Shown here piece after piece: positions 28,265 through 38,221 of a stretch of 62,594 nucleotides of DNA. Position numbers and translations under genes: made by a program. Source of the DNA: Promethearchaeota archaeon Loki_b31 (GTDB taxonomy: Archaea; Asgardarchaeota; Lokiarchaeia; Sigyniarchaeales; SOKP01); assembly GCA_005222975.1 (NCBI GenBank), contig NJBI01000012.1, positions 1-62,594 on the forward strand. Direction: 5' to 3'. The notes beneath the pieces were generated by a model that had not been told where the DNA came from, did no database searches, and saw only the letters and a program-made list of their open reading frames with translations. Position 1 is the first letter of the stretch; each line of letters starts with the position of its first letter.

Positions 28265-28310
28265 GATAATTATTTTTCATTTGTTATTTTATAAAAAGAG
28301 TAATCTATTA

Positions 28311-29408
28311 TCAATAAATACTTTTGTCTCCAATAATTAAATTATTTTTTGTAATATTTTCTACTCTTACATTACTTCCTATGATTGAACCCTCAGTGAT
28401 CACATTTTTTAAAGTTGTATTCTTTTCAATAACGCAATTTTCTAGAATGCAATTTTCAATATTAGAATCGCAACCAATCGAAACATATGGTCCAACAACG
28501 GAATAAGAAATTTTGGTATTCTTCCCTATATACACAGGACCTTTTATGAACGACTTTTCAGAAACGACATTTAACTCTTGAAAATCTTCGATGTTGACCG
28601 ATTTTTGGTCTAAAAGATACTTGTTACCGTTCAACACTTCAGAAGGTCTTCCAAAATCCAATATTCCTTTTTTAAGTTTAACTGCTGCGATTTTGAATCC
28701 ATTATCGATTAAGTTTTGTAAGCTTTCGGTTAAATAAACCTCTTTAGATCCGTCCACTCTTTTATCTAAGTATGTTTTTAAATTATCAAAGAGAGCTTGG
28801 GTTGCAGAGTGAGAAAATGCGTATATACCAGCTATAGCTAAATTGGATACAAATTCTTTTGGTTTCTCAACTAATTTTTGAATAAGTGAATTATCATTCA
28901 CGACAACAACACCGTAAGAGCTTGCATCTTTTTTTGGGACCTCCATTATTGTAATAATTCCATCTATATCAGATTCGTAATATCGATACATTAAGTAAGA
29001 AAGATCGTCAATTGGAATCATGTCTGCTAAGAAGATTAACGAGCCTTCCCGTTTATCAGCTTCTTTATGTGTGTGTGTGTGTTTTTCAAACCTTGAATTT
29101 GCTAAATATACGGCTTCACCTAAGCCCCAATAAAAGGGGACGTCGTCATTATAACCTCTAGGTATCTGCTCGATAAAAGTTAACTTAAACTTATCGCTAT
29201 ACTTTTGTTTAACGAATTCTATTATTTGTCTTTTCTTATATCCGACAATTAAAATTAATTCCGTTTTTGAATCAAATGTATCGCTAATCTTATTAAGGAT
29301 GTGTTCCAACACCGTCTTACCAGCAACATTTATGAACGTTTTAGGTTTGCTTAAGGTAAATGGGCGTAATCTTGAACCAATACCCGCACATGGACCAATA
29401 ATTTTCAT
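28311..29408 (-). CDS. NDP-sugar nucleotidyltransferase with left-handed beta-helix
   Basis: 365 aa. The N-terminal transferase domain begins with CAGIGSRLRPFTLSKPKTF, the NTP-binding signature of RmlA/GlmU-like enzymes. EVPKKDASSYGVVVV and VEKPKEF are the usual sugar-site segments. Residues about 270-365 are hexapeptide repeats forming a left-handed beta helix (SYSVVGPYVSIG, CILENCVIEKN). It probably makes dTDP- or UDP-sugar for glycans or lipids. A short GTGTGT repeat near 29070 encodes HTHTH inside the domain, a local oddity. Confidence 0.87.
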   Translation of the reverse strand: MKIIGPCAGIGSRLRPFTLSKPKTFINVAGKTVLEHILNKISDTFDSKTELILIVGYKKRQIIEFVKQKYSDKFKLTFIEQIPRGYNDDVPFYWGLGEAVYLANSRFEKHTHTHKEADKREGSLIFLADMIPIDDLSYLMYRYYESDIDGIITIMEVPKKDASSYGVVVVNDNSLIQKLVEKPKEFVSNLAIAGIYAFSHSATQALFDNLKTYLDKRVDGSKEVYLTESLQNLIDNGFKIAAVKLKKGILDFGRPSEVLNGNKYLLDQKSVNIEDFQELNVVSEKSFIKGPVYIGKNTKISYSVVGPYVSIGCDSNIENCILENCVIEKNTTLKNVITEGSIIGSNVRVENITKNNLIIGDKSIY

Positions 29409-29464
29409 ATTTTAATTTGAAATATTATCTTTTTAATTTATATAGTGTTTTAAATCATTTAATT

Positions 29465-30283
29465 TTAATAAAACTTTGACTCATCCGAATCGAAAATTCT
29501 TTGTAAATAGCCAAATAATAGATCGAGCCCATATTCTTCTTTATTTGAGCAGGGGATCAACTCTGAAGTGGAGCCTAATTGAACGAATACATCTGAGATT
29601 AACATAGATAACTCCCTTATTAAACCACTTTCTCTTTCATTTGTGGAATCCTCTAACGCTCGAAAGTCTTGACTCCAATTAACAATCATATCGATTTGAT
29701 CTTCGCCTAATAGATCAACTTTGGATAAAACATTAATTTGGGAAATATTTCTAAACCTAAATTGTACTGAGGCAGCTAAAAGTAGTGTAGAGATGAATCC
29801 ATTAGGTCTGAGGACTAAGTTTGAATCAAAAAGAAAAGAAACTGCCTTTTGAATTGATCCAAAACCTAATGAGCTTGCAATTAAAGGTCCCGTTTCCCTA
29901 AAAGCAAAAAGTTCGAGCTGTCCAGCAGTATCTACAAATACCCAATCTGCATTGTATTCGTCAATCTCGTACTTTAAATCGTCTAGAAAGTTAACCATTA
30001 AATCAGAAGCTAAGATCATGGCTCCGTTTGGCCCTAACTCATATTTATCCATTACTTCTTCAAGAACGATGAAGTCTCTTATATCTATATCGGGGGTATA
30101 AGGCATTCTTTTAACGCCAGGGTCCAAATTTAAAGTAATAGCCGAAATATCAGGATTTCTATTAATAACATAATCTTTAAATAATCCTGTTAAAGTACTT
30201 TTTCCGCTTCCAGCGGTACCAATAAAGTAATTTAATAACAAACGTGTTTTCTCTCCGCTCTCTGCTTTATTTTCAAGTCTCAT
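29465..30283 (-). CDS. GPN-loop GTPase
   Basis: About 272 aa from ATG 30283 (an in-frame TTG 54 bases upstream would add 18 residues with little family resemblance). P-loop GTAGSGKST at 22-30, DPG at 54-56, the defining Gly-Pro-Asn loop at 84-86 (YELGPNGAM), switch region VDTAGQLELF and base-recognition SKVDLL. Archaeal and eukaryotic GPN GTPases are dimeric; the eukaryotic ones assist RNA polymerase assembly and import. All nucleotide-binding motifs are intact. Confidence 0.9.
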   Translation of the reverse strand: MRLENKAESGEKTRLLLNYFIGTAGSGKSTLTGLFKDYVINRNPDISAITLNLDPGVKRMPYTPDIDIRDFIVLEEVMDKYELGPNGAMILASDLMVNFLDDLKYEIDEYNADWVFVDTAGQLELFAFRETGPLIASSLGFGSIQKAVSFLFDSNLVLRPNGFISTLLLAASVQFRFRNISQINVLSKVDLLGEDQIDMIVNWSQDFRALEDSTNERESGLIRELSMLISDVFVQLGSTSELIPCSNKEEYGLDLLFGYLQRIFDSDESKFY

Positions 30284-30447
30284 TAAGGAAACTAACTCAA
30301 AATATGCCCGCCGAAGGAAGAATGCTTGGCATGGCAAATTATTTTTGTATAGCAGTCTCTTTTTTTTATAAATATCTTAGAATAAGAAAAACTCAAAAAC
30401 ATAAAATCTTTTGCGTTTAATTTTCATTTTGTCTTTCATCTGTACAT

Positions 30448-30627
30448 TTAGAAAAAGCTTTGACCGAACTCATCATTGAGGTCGTAAATGTACTCTCCGC
30501 GTGCTTGTTTAACCTTCATCTTTGCATAGCCTTCCCGAAGGGACTTCACGCTTTCGATGCAGAACCATGCACGGTACGAGTGGTTGTAATACATGTCTCG
30601 GTCGGCTCTGCCGCAGTTAAAACACAT
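30448..30627 (-). CDS. Small cysteine-containing protein, 59 aa
   Basis: This short ORF reads cleanly from ATG 30627 to TAA 30450-30448. It begins CFNCG (a CxxC), followed by a histidine at position 16 and a third cysteine at position 23, so a zinc site (C-x2-C-x11-H-x6-C) is possible. The rest is charged and tyrosine-rich (RGEYIYDLNDEFGQSFF). Base composition is clearly less AT-rich than the surroundings, which supports coding. No family recognised. It lies divergent to and six bases from the neighbouring membrane gene. Confidence 0.6.
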   Translation of the reverse strand: MCFNCGRADRDMYYNHSYRAWFCIESVKSLREGYAKMKVKQARGEYIYDLNDEFGQSFF

Positions 30628-30632
30628 GCAGA

Positions 30633-30914
30633 TTGACTTTCTACCTATCTCGCGACTTTAGCGCTATTTCTGCATTAATTGGTATAGGCACATTCCATAT
30701 GATGTTTGGATTTATTATAGACTCAAGATTTATAAAAGAATTAAGAATTATTTCACTAAATTTTCCTGCGATAATCATAATGGTTGGTGCATTACTCATT
30801 ATTTTAGCCTCTTTAATCAATCTTGAGAATTTCACTTTAAATGCTATTATAGGATGGATTTTTTTACTAATAATGAATATAGTTATGATGATAATTTCTC
30901 TAATATTTTTTTAA
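30633..30914 (+). CDS. Small membrane protein, 93 aa
   Basis: Hydrophobic, with about three TM helices (SALIGIGTFHMMFGFII, FPAIIIMVGALLIILASLI and IIGWIFLLIMNIVMMIISLI). The only start in frame is TTG 30633; the frame upstream closes at 30618-30620. The start lies five bases from the divergent 59-aa gene, leaving almost no promoter, so the 5' end may be truncated. No family recognised. Confidence 0.5.
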   Translation: MTFYLSRDFSAISALIGIGTFHMMFGFIIDSRFIKELRIISLNFPAIIIMVGALLIILASLINLENFTLNAIIGWIFLLIMNIVMMIISLIFF

Positions 30915-31066
30915 ATAGAGAAATTTCCACAGAATTTATTTATGTGTTTTGGATTGGAATTTTACTCGATTTTTTAACTATCTAATTTTCCATTTCTTTT
31001 ATTATAGAATAATTATTATTTATTATAAAATAGAAAGAAATAAAGAACCCATTTTAGGGATGAAAA

Positions 31067-31408
31067 ATGTATAAATGTAAAATTTGTGGAGAACCTATTG
31101 ATGATTACCAGTATGATAACTATAACCATATGTGTTCTTCATGTATAAGAACTGAAAAAGCGCAAAAAAATAGAAATCCAATTACAGGAAAAATCTTTCA
31201 ATTAACATCAGAAATAGAGTCTAGAAAAGATAATCATTGGGCTTTTTGGATGTTTCTCTGGTTCATTGTTGCGGGATTTATAGCAGTGTTTTTTTTACCC
31301 CCTTTAATTTTAATTAGCGTTGTTGGAATAATTGGAACTTATTCAATGTACAAATATATACAAAAGACAAAAGATTTAGAAGATGAATTAAAATCATTAG
31401 TAAAATAG
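31067..31408 (+). CDS. Zinc-ribbon membrane protein, 113 aa
   Basis: An N-terminal zinc finger has CKICG and CSSC, 20 residues apart. Two adjacent TM helices (about 60-100) with an intervening PP turn and a short charged C-terminal helix follow. The pattern is common in archaeal small membrane proteins with unknown role. The metal site would be cytoplasmic if the two TMs form a hairpin. Alone on its strand. Confidence 0.7.
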   Translation: MYKCKICGEPIDDYQYDNYNHMCSSCIRTEKAQKNRNPITGKIFQLTSEIESRKDNHWAFWMFLWFIVAGFIAVFFLPPLILISVVGIIGTYSMYKYIQKTKDLEDELKSLVK

Positions 31409-31443
31409 AGTTAAAAAAATTGAGTTCGGTATTCATTAATAGC

Positions 31444-32442
31444 TTATTTTGGTTTATTTAATTTTTTTAATTTGATTTTGTTTTCTTTATGTTCTTGTTG
31501 TTCTTGCTTTTTTTTAAATCTTTTAATTTGGTTATTGATTGCGATTTCTTCCTTTTTCCTTAATTCCTCATCGCTCAATACGATAGCTTTAAGTTCATCC
31601 TCGTTCATTGGTTTTAAAATATCTGTAACACTAAAGCCTTTGTTTTTCTCTGTGATTTCTCTGAATTTTGTTTTCATTTCTTTTATCACTAAAAGTTTAG
31701 CTGATGATCCTCGGCTCTGTATCAATGACGGTAATTCAGATCTTTTAATTCTTTCGATACCCGGTCCCAAAACTCTCTGGGGCGTGTGTATTGGCGGTCC
31801 GTAAGATATGGGGTTAACCGACATATTTTGCATGGTTAAGGTGAGATTTTTTAAATATAGCTCTATGTTTTTTAAAGTATCGTTGCTCTCTTTCATCATT
31901 GAAATTACAGATTGATCAGCAGAAATACTCTCAATACTATTTTTTTCGTAAATTATTGTTCTTTCTTCTTTATTTTGGTTGTAATCCGTCTTAATCGATT
32001 GTACTACTCTTTCTTGAGTGACTTTTCTTTTTTGACCTTTACCTAAACTTAGATCTATAAATTGAAAACCATCATAGCAATCGTCGTTAATTCCAATGTC
32101 TAATATGTTAAATTTCTCTGAAAATATATACTCGATTCGGTGCCCAGAATATAGATATATCGTTAGTTTTAAAACTTTAATCTGGATATCTGTATAACCC
32201 TGAATTTCATCTAATTCAATTGTAAAACATAGAAACTCGTTTGAGTGATAAATTTTTTTTATTGAAACCAGCGATGGAGATTGCTTGTAATAAATCTCTT
32301 GTTTAACAATCTTAGATACTTCAAACTGGAAATTCAATCGTTTAATCTTATCTGGAAGAAATTGAACTTGTTCTTCATCGTTTTTTTTAAATTCTAAAAA
32401 CAATTTCCTTTGATCGTCCCAAAAAACTTGGAACAATTCCAT
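31444..32442 (-). CDS. Hypothetical protein, 332 aa
   Basis: Not recognised. The N-terminal half (about 1-150) is beta-rich and may be a single barrel-like or PH-like domain. A low-complexity middle with a short coiled coil (DTLKNIELYLKNLTLTMQNM) follows. The C-terminal 90 residues are highly charged helices, ending in lysine-rich KENKIKLKKLNKPK. The layout suggests a scaffold or adaptor rather than an enzyme. It is followed on the same strand by no close gene. Confidence 0.6.
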   Translation of the reverse strand: MELFQVFWDDQRKLFLEFKKNDEEQVQFLPDKIKRLNFQFEVSKIVKQEIYYKQSPSLVSIKKIYHSNEFLCFTIELDEIQGYTDIQIKVLKLTIYLYSGHRIEYIFSEKFNILDIGINDDCYDGFQFIDLSLGKGQKRKVTQERVVQSIKTDYNQNKEERTIIYEKNSIESISADQSVISMMKESNDTLKNIELYLKNLTLTMQNMSVNPISYGPPIHTPQRVLGPGIERIKRSELPSLIQSRGSSAKLLVIKEMKTKFREITEKNKGFSVTDILKPMNEDELKAIVLSDEELRKKEEIAINNQIKRFKKKQEQQEHKENKIKLKKLNKPK

Positions 32443-32607
32443 TTTTGGTTATAACCCTTAGTTTTTATCGTTAAATTTTTCAATCGATCTACTTATGTCT
32501 AAAATTTAATCTATCCTTTAAAATATCTCGACTTCACCAAATTATTGATTTTTAAGGGATTTATTTATTGAATAGACGAGATTCCTTGATAAAAAGAAAA
32601 TTAAAAA

Positions 32608-32994
32608 TTAATTTAATTTAAGTTTGGAAAAATAATATACTGGCTTTTTTAGTTTTACTTGAAAATATTCAATTTCTTCTTTTGATTGATCTCCAATATA
32701 TTTATTGACATCAAGTACTAAAATTGCGTCTTGATCGTGTAGTTTCCTTAGGGCAACCTCTTGGAGTTTGTCCCATTCTTCCACCGAAAATCTTTCTTTA
32801 TTTAATAATCCGTCAACCGAACAGATTTCGACAAGTTTTTTATAATTAATTTGTAAAATTGACTCGATCTTAACAAAATAATCCTTAAATCGCATAGAAC
32901 CTACTAAAAAGATTTTATTTTCTTTTATTTTTGAAAAATCGTAATCTTGGAACTCATCCAAGAAATTCTTATTTAACCGTTCTTCTTTTGGCAT
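32608..32994 (-). CDS. Nucleoside 2-deoxyribosyltransferase-like protein
   Basis: 128 aa. The Rossmann-like pattern of the nucleoside deoxyribosyltransferase-like superfamily (DUF4406-related) is visible: IFLVGSMRF at the start, a helix, DQDAILVLDVNKYIGDQS, then EEIEYFQVKLKKPVYYF. The invariant glutamate of the family corresponds to E in SKEEIEYF. Members cleave N-glycosidic bonds or bind nucleotides. The small size and position next to a restriction-modification gene leave room for a defence role, which is speculation. Confidence 0.65.
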   Translation of the reverse strand: MPKEERLNKNFLDEFQDYDFSKIKENKIFLVGSMRFKDYFVKIESILQINYKKLVEICSVDGLLNKERFSVEEWDKLQEVALRKLHDQDAILVLDVNKYIGDQSKEEIEYFQVKLKKPVYYFSKLKLN

Positions 32995-33179
32995 AATATT
33001 TAATTTATTCTAATTATATTTAATTCTTCTATAGGGTTAGAAATATTTTTTAGAATTTTATCACATGAATATTATTCATTTTTTTACATGTCGTAAAGAG
33101 TATAATATACAAGATAGTAAAATCTTTTTTAAAAAATAATTTTCCTAAAAAAAAAATAAACAAAACTAGGTAAAAGTCT

Positions 33180-36100
33180 ATGGCTACTGCAATAGTTAAT
33201 TATGAAAATCTCTCTAATGAACAGATTTTAGCTAATTTTCAAGATGCAATATTAGAAAAAGTCAAAAGAGAATATAAAGAAAAAATTAAAAATGGAAAGG
33301 CATTGAAATCACATTATTTAAGAGTAGAAAGTGATCCCGAACCATACACTAGAAGAAAAATAGAGCCATTGATTCAAAAATTTCTTCCTTTTATTGATTT
33401 TGAAGCTGAAATTCATAAAAAAACCAGTTTAGGAAGACTCAAAAAACCAGATGCTTTTATTGGATCAAGGGATTTAAAAGTCAATAAAAATGTATTAATT
33501 GAATGGGAACCTTTCAATGAGGATTTGAGGGCAAAGAAAGAACATGGAGTGAACCAAGCTAAAGTTTGGATATCTGATATAAGCATTGGTCAATATCATG
33601 ATGCACTAGTTACAAATGGAAAAGATTGGATTTTTATAACAACTCAACAAATAAGAGATGAAATTAGAGTTATTGAACAGGATCTCACTGTTAAAAGCGC
33701 ATTAAAATTAATGGAAAATATCTATAATGTTAAAAAAGCATTTAAACCGCCTCTTGAAGAGAGTATCGATATTACAGAAAAATTTTATAATTGGTATGTA
33801 GCTTTAATTCACGGAGGAGAATATATTGATAAAAATAATGAAAGAAGAGTAATTTCTAAGCAGAATTGTTTATTTAATAATGTATTAAATACATCATCGA
33901 AAGAAGAAAAGGAAAAATTTATTAGAATTAATTTTACTCGCCTTATTTTTATAAGGATTTTAACGGAATATGGAATAATAAAGGAGGATATTCTTAATTT
34001 TTTAAAAGATACTAATCCAGAGGATTTTTATAATCGTATTAATCAATTATTTTTTGAAACTTTAAATACACCTCCAAAAGAGAGAGAGAATATCCCAAAA
34101 AAATATAAAGAAATTCCTTTTTTGAATGGAGGTTTATTTAGGAAAAAACCTATTGATTACAAAGGTCTAAAAATTCGCAAGGATGCATATGTTGATGCAA
34201 TAGAATTTCTGAGAACATTCCATTTTAAAAAAGAATATGAATATAATGAAAATAATTATTATATTGATAATACTATTGATCCTGAAATTTTAGGGCATAT
34301 TTTGGAAAAAACAATTGAAGATAGAAAGGAAAGTGGTGTATTTTATACTCCACAAGTAATAACCGAATTTATGGCAAATGATATTATTGAAAATTATCTA
34401 AAAGAAAAAATTATTGATTTTTTAAAAAAGAAAAATGACACTCAATGGAAGTATATTGACCATTTTAATGATATTTTTAATTTCAATAATCTAATCCTTA
34501 AAAAAATTTTTAATACTATTATAAAAAATATAAAAATATGTGATCCTGCAGTTGGAACTGGTGCATTTCTCTTAAGTTGTGGAAATAAACTTTTTCATAT
34601 AAGAAAAAAAATATTAAAAAAATTAGATATAAATGAAACTGATACTAAGATTAAAAAGGAGATTATTCAAGGAAATTTATATGGAGTAGATATCAAAGAA
34701 GTTGCTATAGATATTTGTAAATTAAGATTATGGTTATGGATAATTCAAAAAGGAGATGAAGGGCCACTACCAAATATAGATTTTAATATAAGAAAAGGAA
34801 ATTCTTTAGTTGGATATACTAATATAGAAACAATTAAAATCGATAAAGAGGACATTAGTTCTTGGCAAACTAAAGCAGATTTGATAAAAAATTTTTTAAA
34901 AAGAGTTACTTTAATAAAAAATTATTATTCTCTAAAAAATCCTTCAGAACACAAGATTGTCAAGAATAAAATTGATGAAATTACAAATATTTTTAATGGC
35001 AATTTAAATAAAGCTATAATTAATGAACTAGAAAAGGAAAAACTAAAAATTATTAAAGCTGAAATTTTAGATCTCAATGTATTTCATTGGATCATGGAAT
35101 TTTCAGAAGTTTTTGAAAAAAATAACGGATTTGATTTAATTATTGGAAATCCACCATATTTTCGGATTACTTCTGCTCCAAAGTTAGAACAAAAGGTTAT
35201 TGGAAAACTCGGTATTTTAAAGAAATATCATCATGGTCAAGGAGATATCTATTATGACTTTATTGTGCGCAGTTATGAATTGTTACGCCCAGGCGGGCAT
35301 TTTACTTTTATTACTTCAAGGTATTGGTTAGAATCAGCATATGCAAATTATTTAAAAAAATTTCTCAAGGAACAAGTAAATTTAATAAAAATTATCGATT
35401 TTAGAGAGCATCTTATTTTTAAAGGAGTAGATATTAATAACTTAATTCTATCATATACAAAAGAGCGCACGAAAAAAAGTAATGGCTCTTTTATAGTTTT
35501 CCTTAGTAGAGAGGATTTTACCTTGAAATCAAAATCTGGTAATTTAGTTGAATATTTAACTGAAATTGGAAAATTTAATATTGATAATTGGGAAAAAGAT
35601 GAAAATTGGGCTTTTGTTCCAAAAGAGCAAAAAGAATTATTTATGAAAATAAAAAGAATTAAAACTAAATTAAGAGATGATTATAACTGTAATCAATATT
35701 CAAATTCATTTAGAAAAAAACATAAACCAATATTAACATTTGAAGGAACACCAAACAATATTCCTGAAAAATATTTAAGAAAATATCGAAAAATGGGTGA
35801 AATTAAAAAATTTTCAGTTGATACGATTTATGATAAATATGTTATAGTACTACATAATTTAAGAGAAGCTTGGAATGATAAAACTTTAAATAGATACTTA
35901 ATAAGTAATAATGTTTCTAAAAATGATATTGTTGAGATAAAAAATGATAGTGATAAAAATATAGATAAATATGATGAAATCATCTATATTGCTTATCGGA
36001 TTAATAGATTAACCTACAATTTTATTTATAATGATGATCATACTTGGGTTGATAATACATATTTTATAACTAAAAAAAAATCAACTGCTTTTTCATTAAA

Positions 36101-36440
36101 ATATGTAGTTGCGATACTAAATTCTGAACTAATGAGATATTATATTGATGTTGTCGGAAAAAAAAAAGATTTCGAAATTGAAATTGGAGCAAATTTTATT
36201 AAAAATTTACCATTAATAGTGAAAAGAGCTTCTTTAAATCAAACTGATTTAAATATAATTGAAGAAATTGAAGAAAGCATATCAAAAATAATAAATTGTG
36301 AGAAACAAAATATAGGAATTGATAATTTAATAGAGGATCTGAATAAAAAAGTCTATGATTTGTATAGAATTAATAAAAATGAGCAAGTTTTAATAAAAGC
36401 TTACATAGCCGATACTTCCAATAAATTGTATAAAAATTGA
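33180..36440 (+). CDS. Type IIG-like restriction-modification enzyme (Eco57I family)
   Basis: 1086 aa with fused domains. Residues 1-200 form an N-terminal region with a nuclease-like stretch. The adenine methyltransferase core has motif I DPAVGTGAF starting at D455 and motif IV NPPY at 657-660 (LIIGNPPYFRIT). A C-terminal target-recognition region (about 770-1086) follows. The gene is even more AT-rich than its surroundings, with strong AAA/AGA/ATA use, suggesting recent transfer. It should methylate its own DNA and cut unmodified DNA. No separate specificity subunit is seen. Confidence 0.88.
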   Translation: MATAIVNYENLSNEQILANFQDAILEKVKREYKEKIKNGKALKSHYLRVESDPEPYTRRKIEPLIQKFLPFIDFEAEIHKKTSLGRLKKPDAFIGSRDLKVNKNVLIEWEPFNEDLRAKKEHGVNQAKVWISDISIGQYHDALVTNGKDWIFITTQQIRDEIRVIEQDLTVKSALKLMENIYNVKKAFKPPLEESIDITEKFYNWYVALIHGGEYIDKNNERRVISKQNCLFNNVLNTSSKEEKEKFIRINFTRLIFIRILTEYGIIKEDILNFLKDTNPEDFYNRINQLFFETLNTPPKERENIPKKYKEIPFLNGGLFRKKPIDYKGLKIRKDAYVDAIEFLRTFHFKKEYEYNENNYYIDNTIDPEILGHILEKTIEDRKESGVFYTPQVITEFMANDIIENYLKEKIIDFLKKKNDTQWKYIDHFNDIFNFNNLILKKIFNTIIKNIKICDPAVGTGAFLLSCGNKLFHIRKKILKKLDINETDTKIKKEIIQGNLYGVDIKEVAIDICKLRLWLWIIQKGDEGPLPNIDFNIRKGNSLVGYTNIETIKIDKEDISSWQTKADLIKNFLKRVTLIKNYYSLKNPSEHKIVKNKIDEITNIFNGNLNKAIINELEKEKLKIIKAEILDLNVFHWIMEFSEVFEKNNGFDLIIGNPPYFRITSAPKLEQKVIGKLGILKKYHHGQGDIYYDFIVRSYELLRPGGHFTFITSRYWLESAYANYLKKFLKEQVNLIKIIDFREHLIFKGVDINNLILSYTKERTKKSNGSFIVFLSREDFTLKSKSGNLVEYLTEIGKFNIDNWEKDENWAFVPKEQKELFMKIKRIKTKLRDDYNCNQYSNSFRKKHKPILTFEGTPNNIPEKYLRKYRKMGEIKKFSVDTIYDKYVIVLHNLREAWNDKTLNRYLISNNVSKNDIVEIKNDSDKNIDKYDEIIYIAYRINRLTYNFIYNDDHTWVDNTYFITKKKSTAFSLKYVVAILNSELMRYYIDVVGKKKDFEIEIGANFIKNLPLIVKRASLNQTDLNIIEEIEESISKIINCEKQNIGIDNLIEDLNKKVYDLYRINKNEQVLIKAYIADTSNKLYKN

Positions 36441-36739
36441 AAAATTATTTCTAAATATTGATTTTTATACTTCATAGCTATAGAAACTTTACCTAATTAA
36501 CGATTTGGATAAATAAAAGCTTTATTTTTACTAATTTTATGAGCTCTACTTTTTTTAAAAGTTAAAAATCTTAGTTTTTTGATAATATGAACGAAAATAA
36601 TTATTCAAATCAATGTTAATGATTAAATTTTTTGCTAATGAAAAACTCATTAAATTTCATTAGATAAGGAGTTGGATTTTGCATTATTATTAATTTGATG
36701 ATTATCAGTTAAAATTTAAAAAATAGAAAGAAAGCGGGA

Positions 36740-37942
36740 ATGAATAACCAAACTTACAATATCTTTATGCTAATTAAAGATTTAAAAAGAGAAATAAAAA
36801 AGATTCTTCATATTAAGGTATTATCTGATGAAAACTTAAGTCTGATTTTAGGACAGGCAAAATCGCATATTGAAACATTAAAAAATTCTTCAAGAAAAAG
36901 TATTTCATATCAAATAGCGGAGAAATTCATAGAAAGTTACAAAAATAATTTGAAAAATCATTTTAGAGACAAAAATAAGGACGTTATTAAATTTATAATC
37001 AAATATCAAGATTCTAACCTATTAAAATGGAGCAATTCAGAAAATTTAATTATGAATTTTCATCCTGATCTCAAATTTAATTACTTTAAGAATATTGATA
37101 CAAAAAAAAAAGCTTATTGGCTTGGTTGGATATTCGCTGAAGGATATTTATACAAAGACAAAACAAATAATGTTGTTAAATTTGGAGTAGAAATTAGCAA
37201 TGAAGACATTATTTTAATCAAAAGGTTCACGGCAGATATTGGATATAATCTAAAGCATAAACATATAAGAAAAGAAAGAAATTTAATTATGATATATACA
37301 TCCAGTAGAGTATTTGTTAAGCACTTAGTCGATCGGTTTACTAAAGATATTAATAAAGAAAGAGAAGAGATTATAGGAAAAATGAAATCAAAAAATATTG
37401 AATTACCTGAATTTGGGGAACGAAAACTTGATTTAGCGTTTCTACTTGGGTTTTACGATGGAGATGGGATTCAAGGAGAGACAGCTATCATATCTGGCAG
37501 CAAAATATTTTTAAAACAGATTAAGAAGAAATATAACATAATCCATAAAATCAGATTTACAAAGTCAGAATCTTTTTTTGAGGGTAGACTAATTAAGGGT
37601 TCTGCATGGCGTATGAGCTTGGGTGCGGAAATTTTTAACGAAATGATGAACAACTTTAAAAATAGTCTACCGAGAAAGAGAAAAGTTTTCAAAACAAAAG
37701 AAGAGAAGGTTATGATATTAGCTAAATATGCTAATAAACGAAAAAAGTTTCGATTTACTAAAGAACAACTTGAAGAACTCGTTTGGAAAATGCCATTAAA
37801 GGATATTGCAATTAACCATAAAAAATTATACGAAGTATCAATATCTACTGCTTTAATAAGTCAATATTGTAAAAAATGGAATATTAATAAACCTAATCGC
37901 GGTTATTGGAAGCCTAGGAGACAAATAGATATATCTGATTAG
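36740..37942 (+). CDS. LAGLIDADG homing endonuclease with helix-turn-helix tails
   Basis: 400 aa. Two LAGLIDADG motifs: WLGWIFAEG at 127-135 and [12 protein letters not shown] at 232-243, with acidic residues E134 and D242 as likely metal ligands. The N-terminal helices (about 1-60) and the C-terminal [19 protein letters not shown] segment look like DNA-binding HTH regions. No intein splicing blocks are seen (no N-terminal Cys/Ser start, no C-terminal His-Asn). It is immediately followed by a broken methyltransferase gene in a shifted frame, so it probably invaded or replaced part of that gene. Confidence 0.85.
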   Translation: MNNQTYNIFMLIKDLKREIKKILHIKVLSDENLSLILGQAKSHIETLKNSSRKSISYQIAEKFIESYKNNLKNHFRDKNKDVIKFIIKYQDSNLLKWSNSENLIMNFHPDLKFNYFKNIDTKKKAYWLGWIFAEGYLYKDKTNNVVKFGVEISNEDIILIKRFTADIGYNLKHKHIRKERNLIMIYTSSRVFVKHLVDRFTKDINKEREEIIGKMKSKNIELPEFGERKLDLAFLLGFYDGDGIQGETAIISGSKIFLKQIKKKYNIIHKIRFTKSESFFEGRLIKGSAWRMSLGAEIFNEMMNNFKNSLPRKRKVFKTKEEKVMILAKYANKRKKFRFTKEQLEELVWKMPLKDIAINHKKLYEVSISTALISQYCKKWNINKPNRGYWKPRRQIDISD

Positions 37943-38159
37943 ATCGAAGGAATATTTAGGTTATCCTACTCAAAAACCCGAAAAATTACTCGAGCGTATA
38001 ATTTTAGCATCTTCAAATGAAGGAGATATATTTGCTGATTTTTTCTGTGGTTCTGGAACAACTCTATCAGTTGCCAAAAAGCTACATAGAAAATGGATTG
38101 GAGTAGATAATAATCCGAAAGCCATCAAATTGTGTAAAACAAGGTTAGAGTTGCCTTAA
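37929..38159 (+). pseudogene. C-terminal remnant of a beta-class DNA methyltransferase
   Basis: A frame of about 76 codons with no start codon reads [17 protein letters not shown], then DFFCGSGTT (motif I) and [12 protein letters not shown], ending at TAA 38157-38159. In beta-class N4/N6 methyltransferases motif I follows the catalytic D/N-PPY motif, so the entire N-terminal half with the active site is missing. It begins in the last codons of the LAGLIDADG gene, shifted by one base. It is non-functional as a methyltransferase and records an older modification system at this site. Confidence 0.85.
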
Positions 38160-38221
38160 CATCATGTTTTTAATGCTTATCCATACAATTAATATTAATG
38201 ATGAAAAGGACTAATGATAAT

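Noticed and set aside
29063..29076. GT-rich microsatellite inside the nucleotidyltransferase gene
   Set aside because: Short and in frame, encoding a small His-Thr run; nothing suggests phase variation.
30283..30337. 18-residue N-terminal extension of the GPN GTPase from a TTG start
   Set aside because: GPN GTPases begin shortly before the P-loop; the ATG at 30283 gives the usual N-terminus.
36740..37942. LAGLIDADG ORF as an intein
   Set aside because: No splicing-domain blocks at either end, no conserved Cys/Ser start or His-Asn end, and the host frame is shifted.
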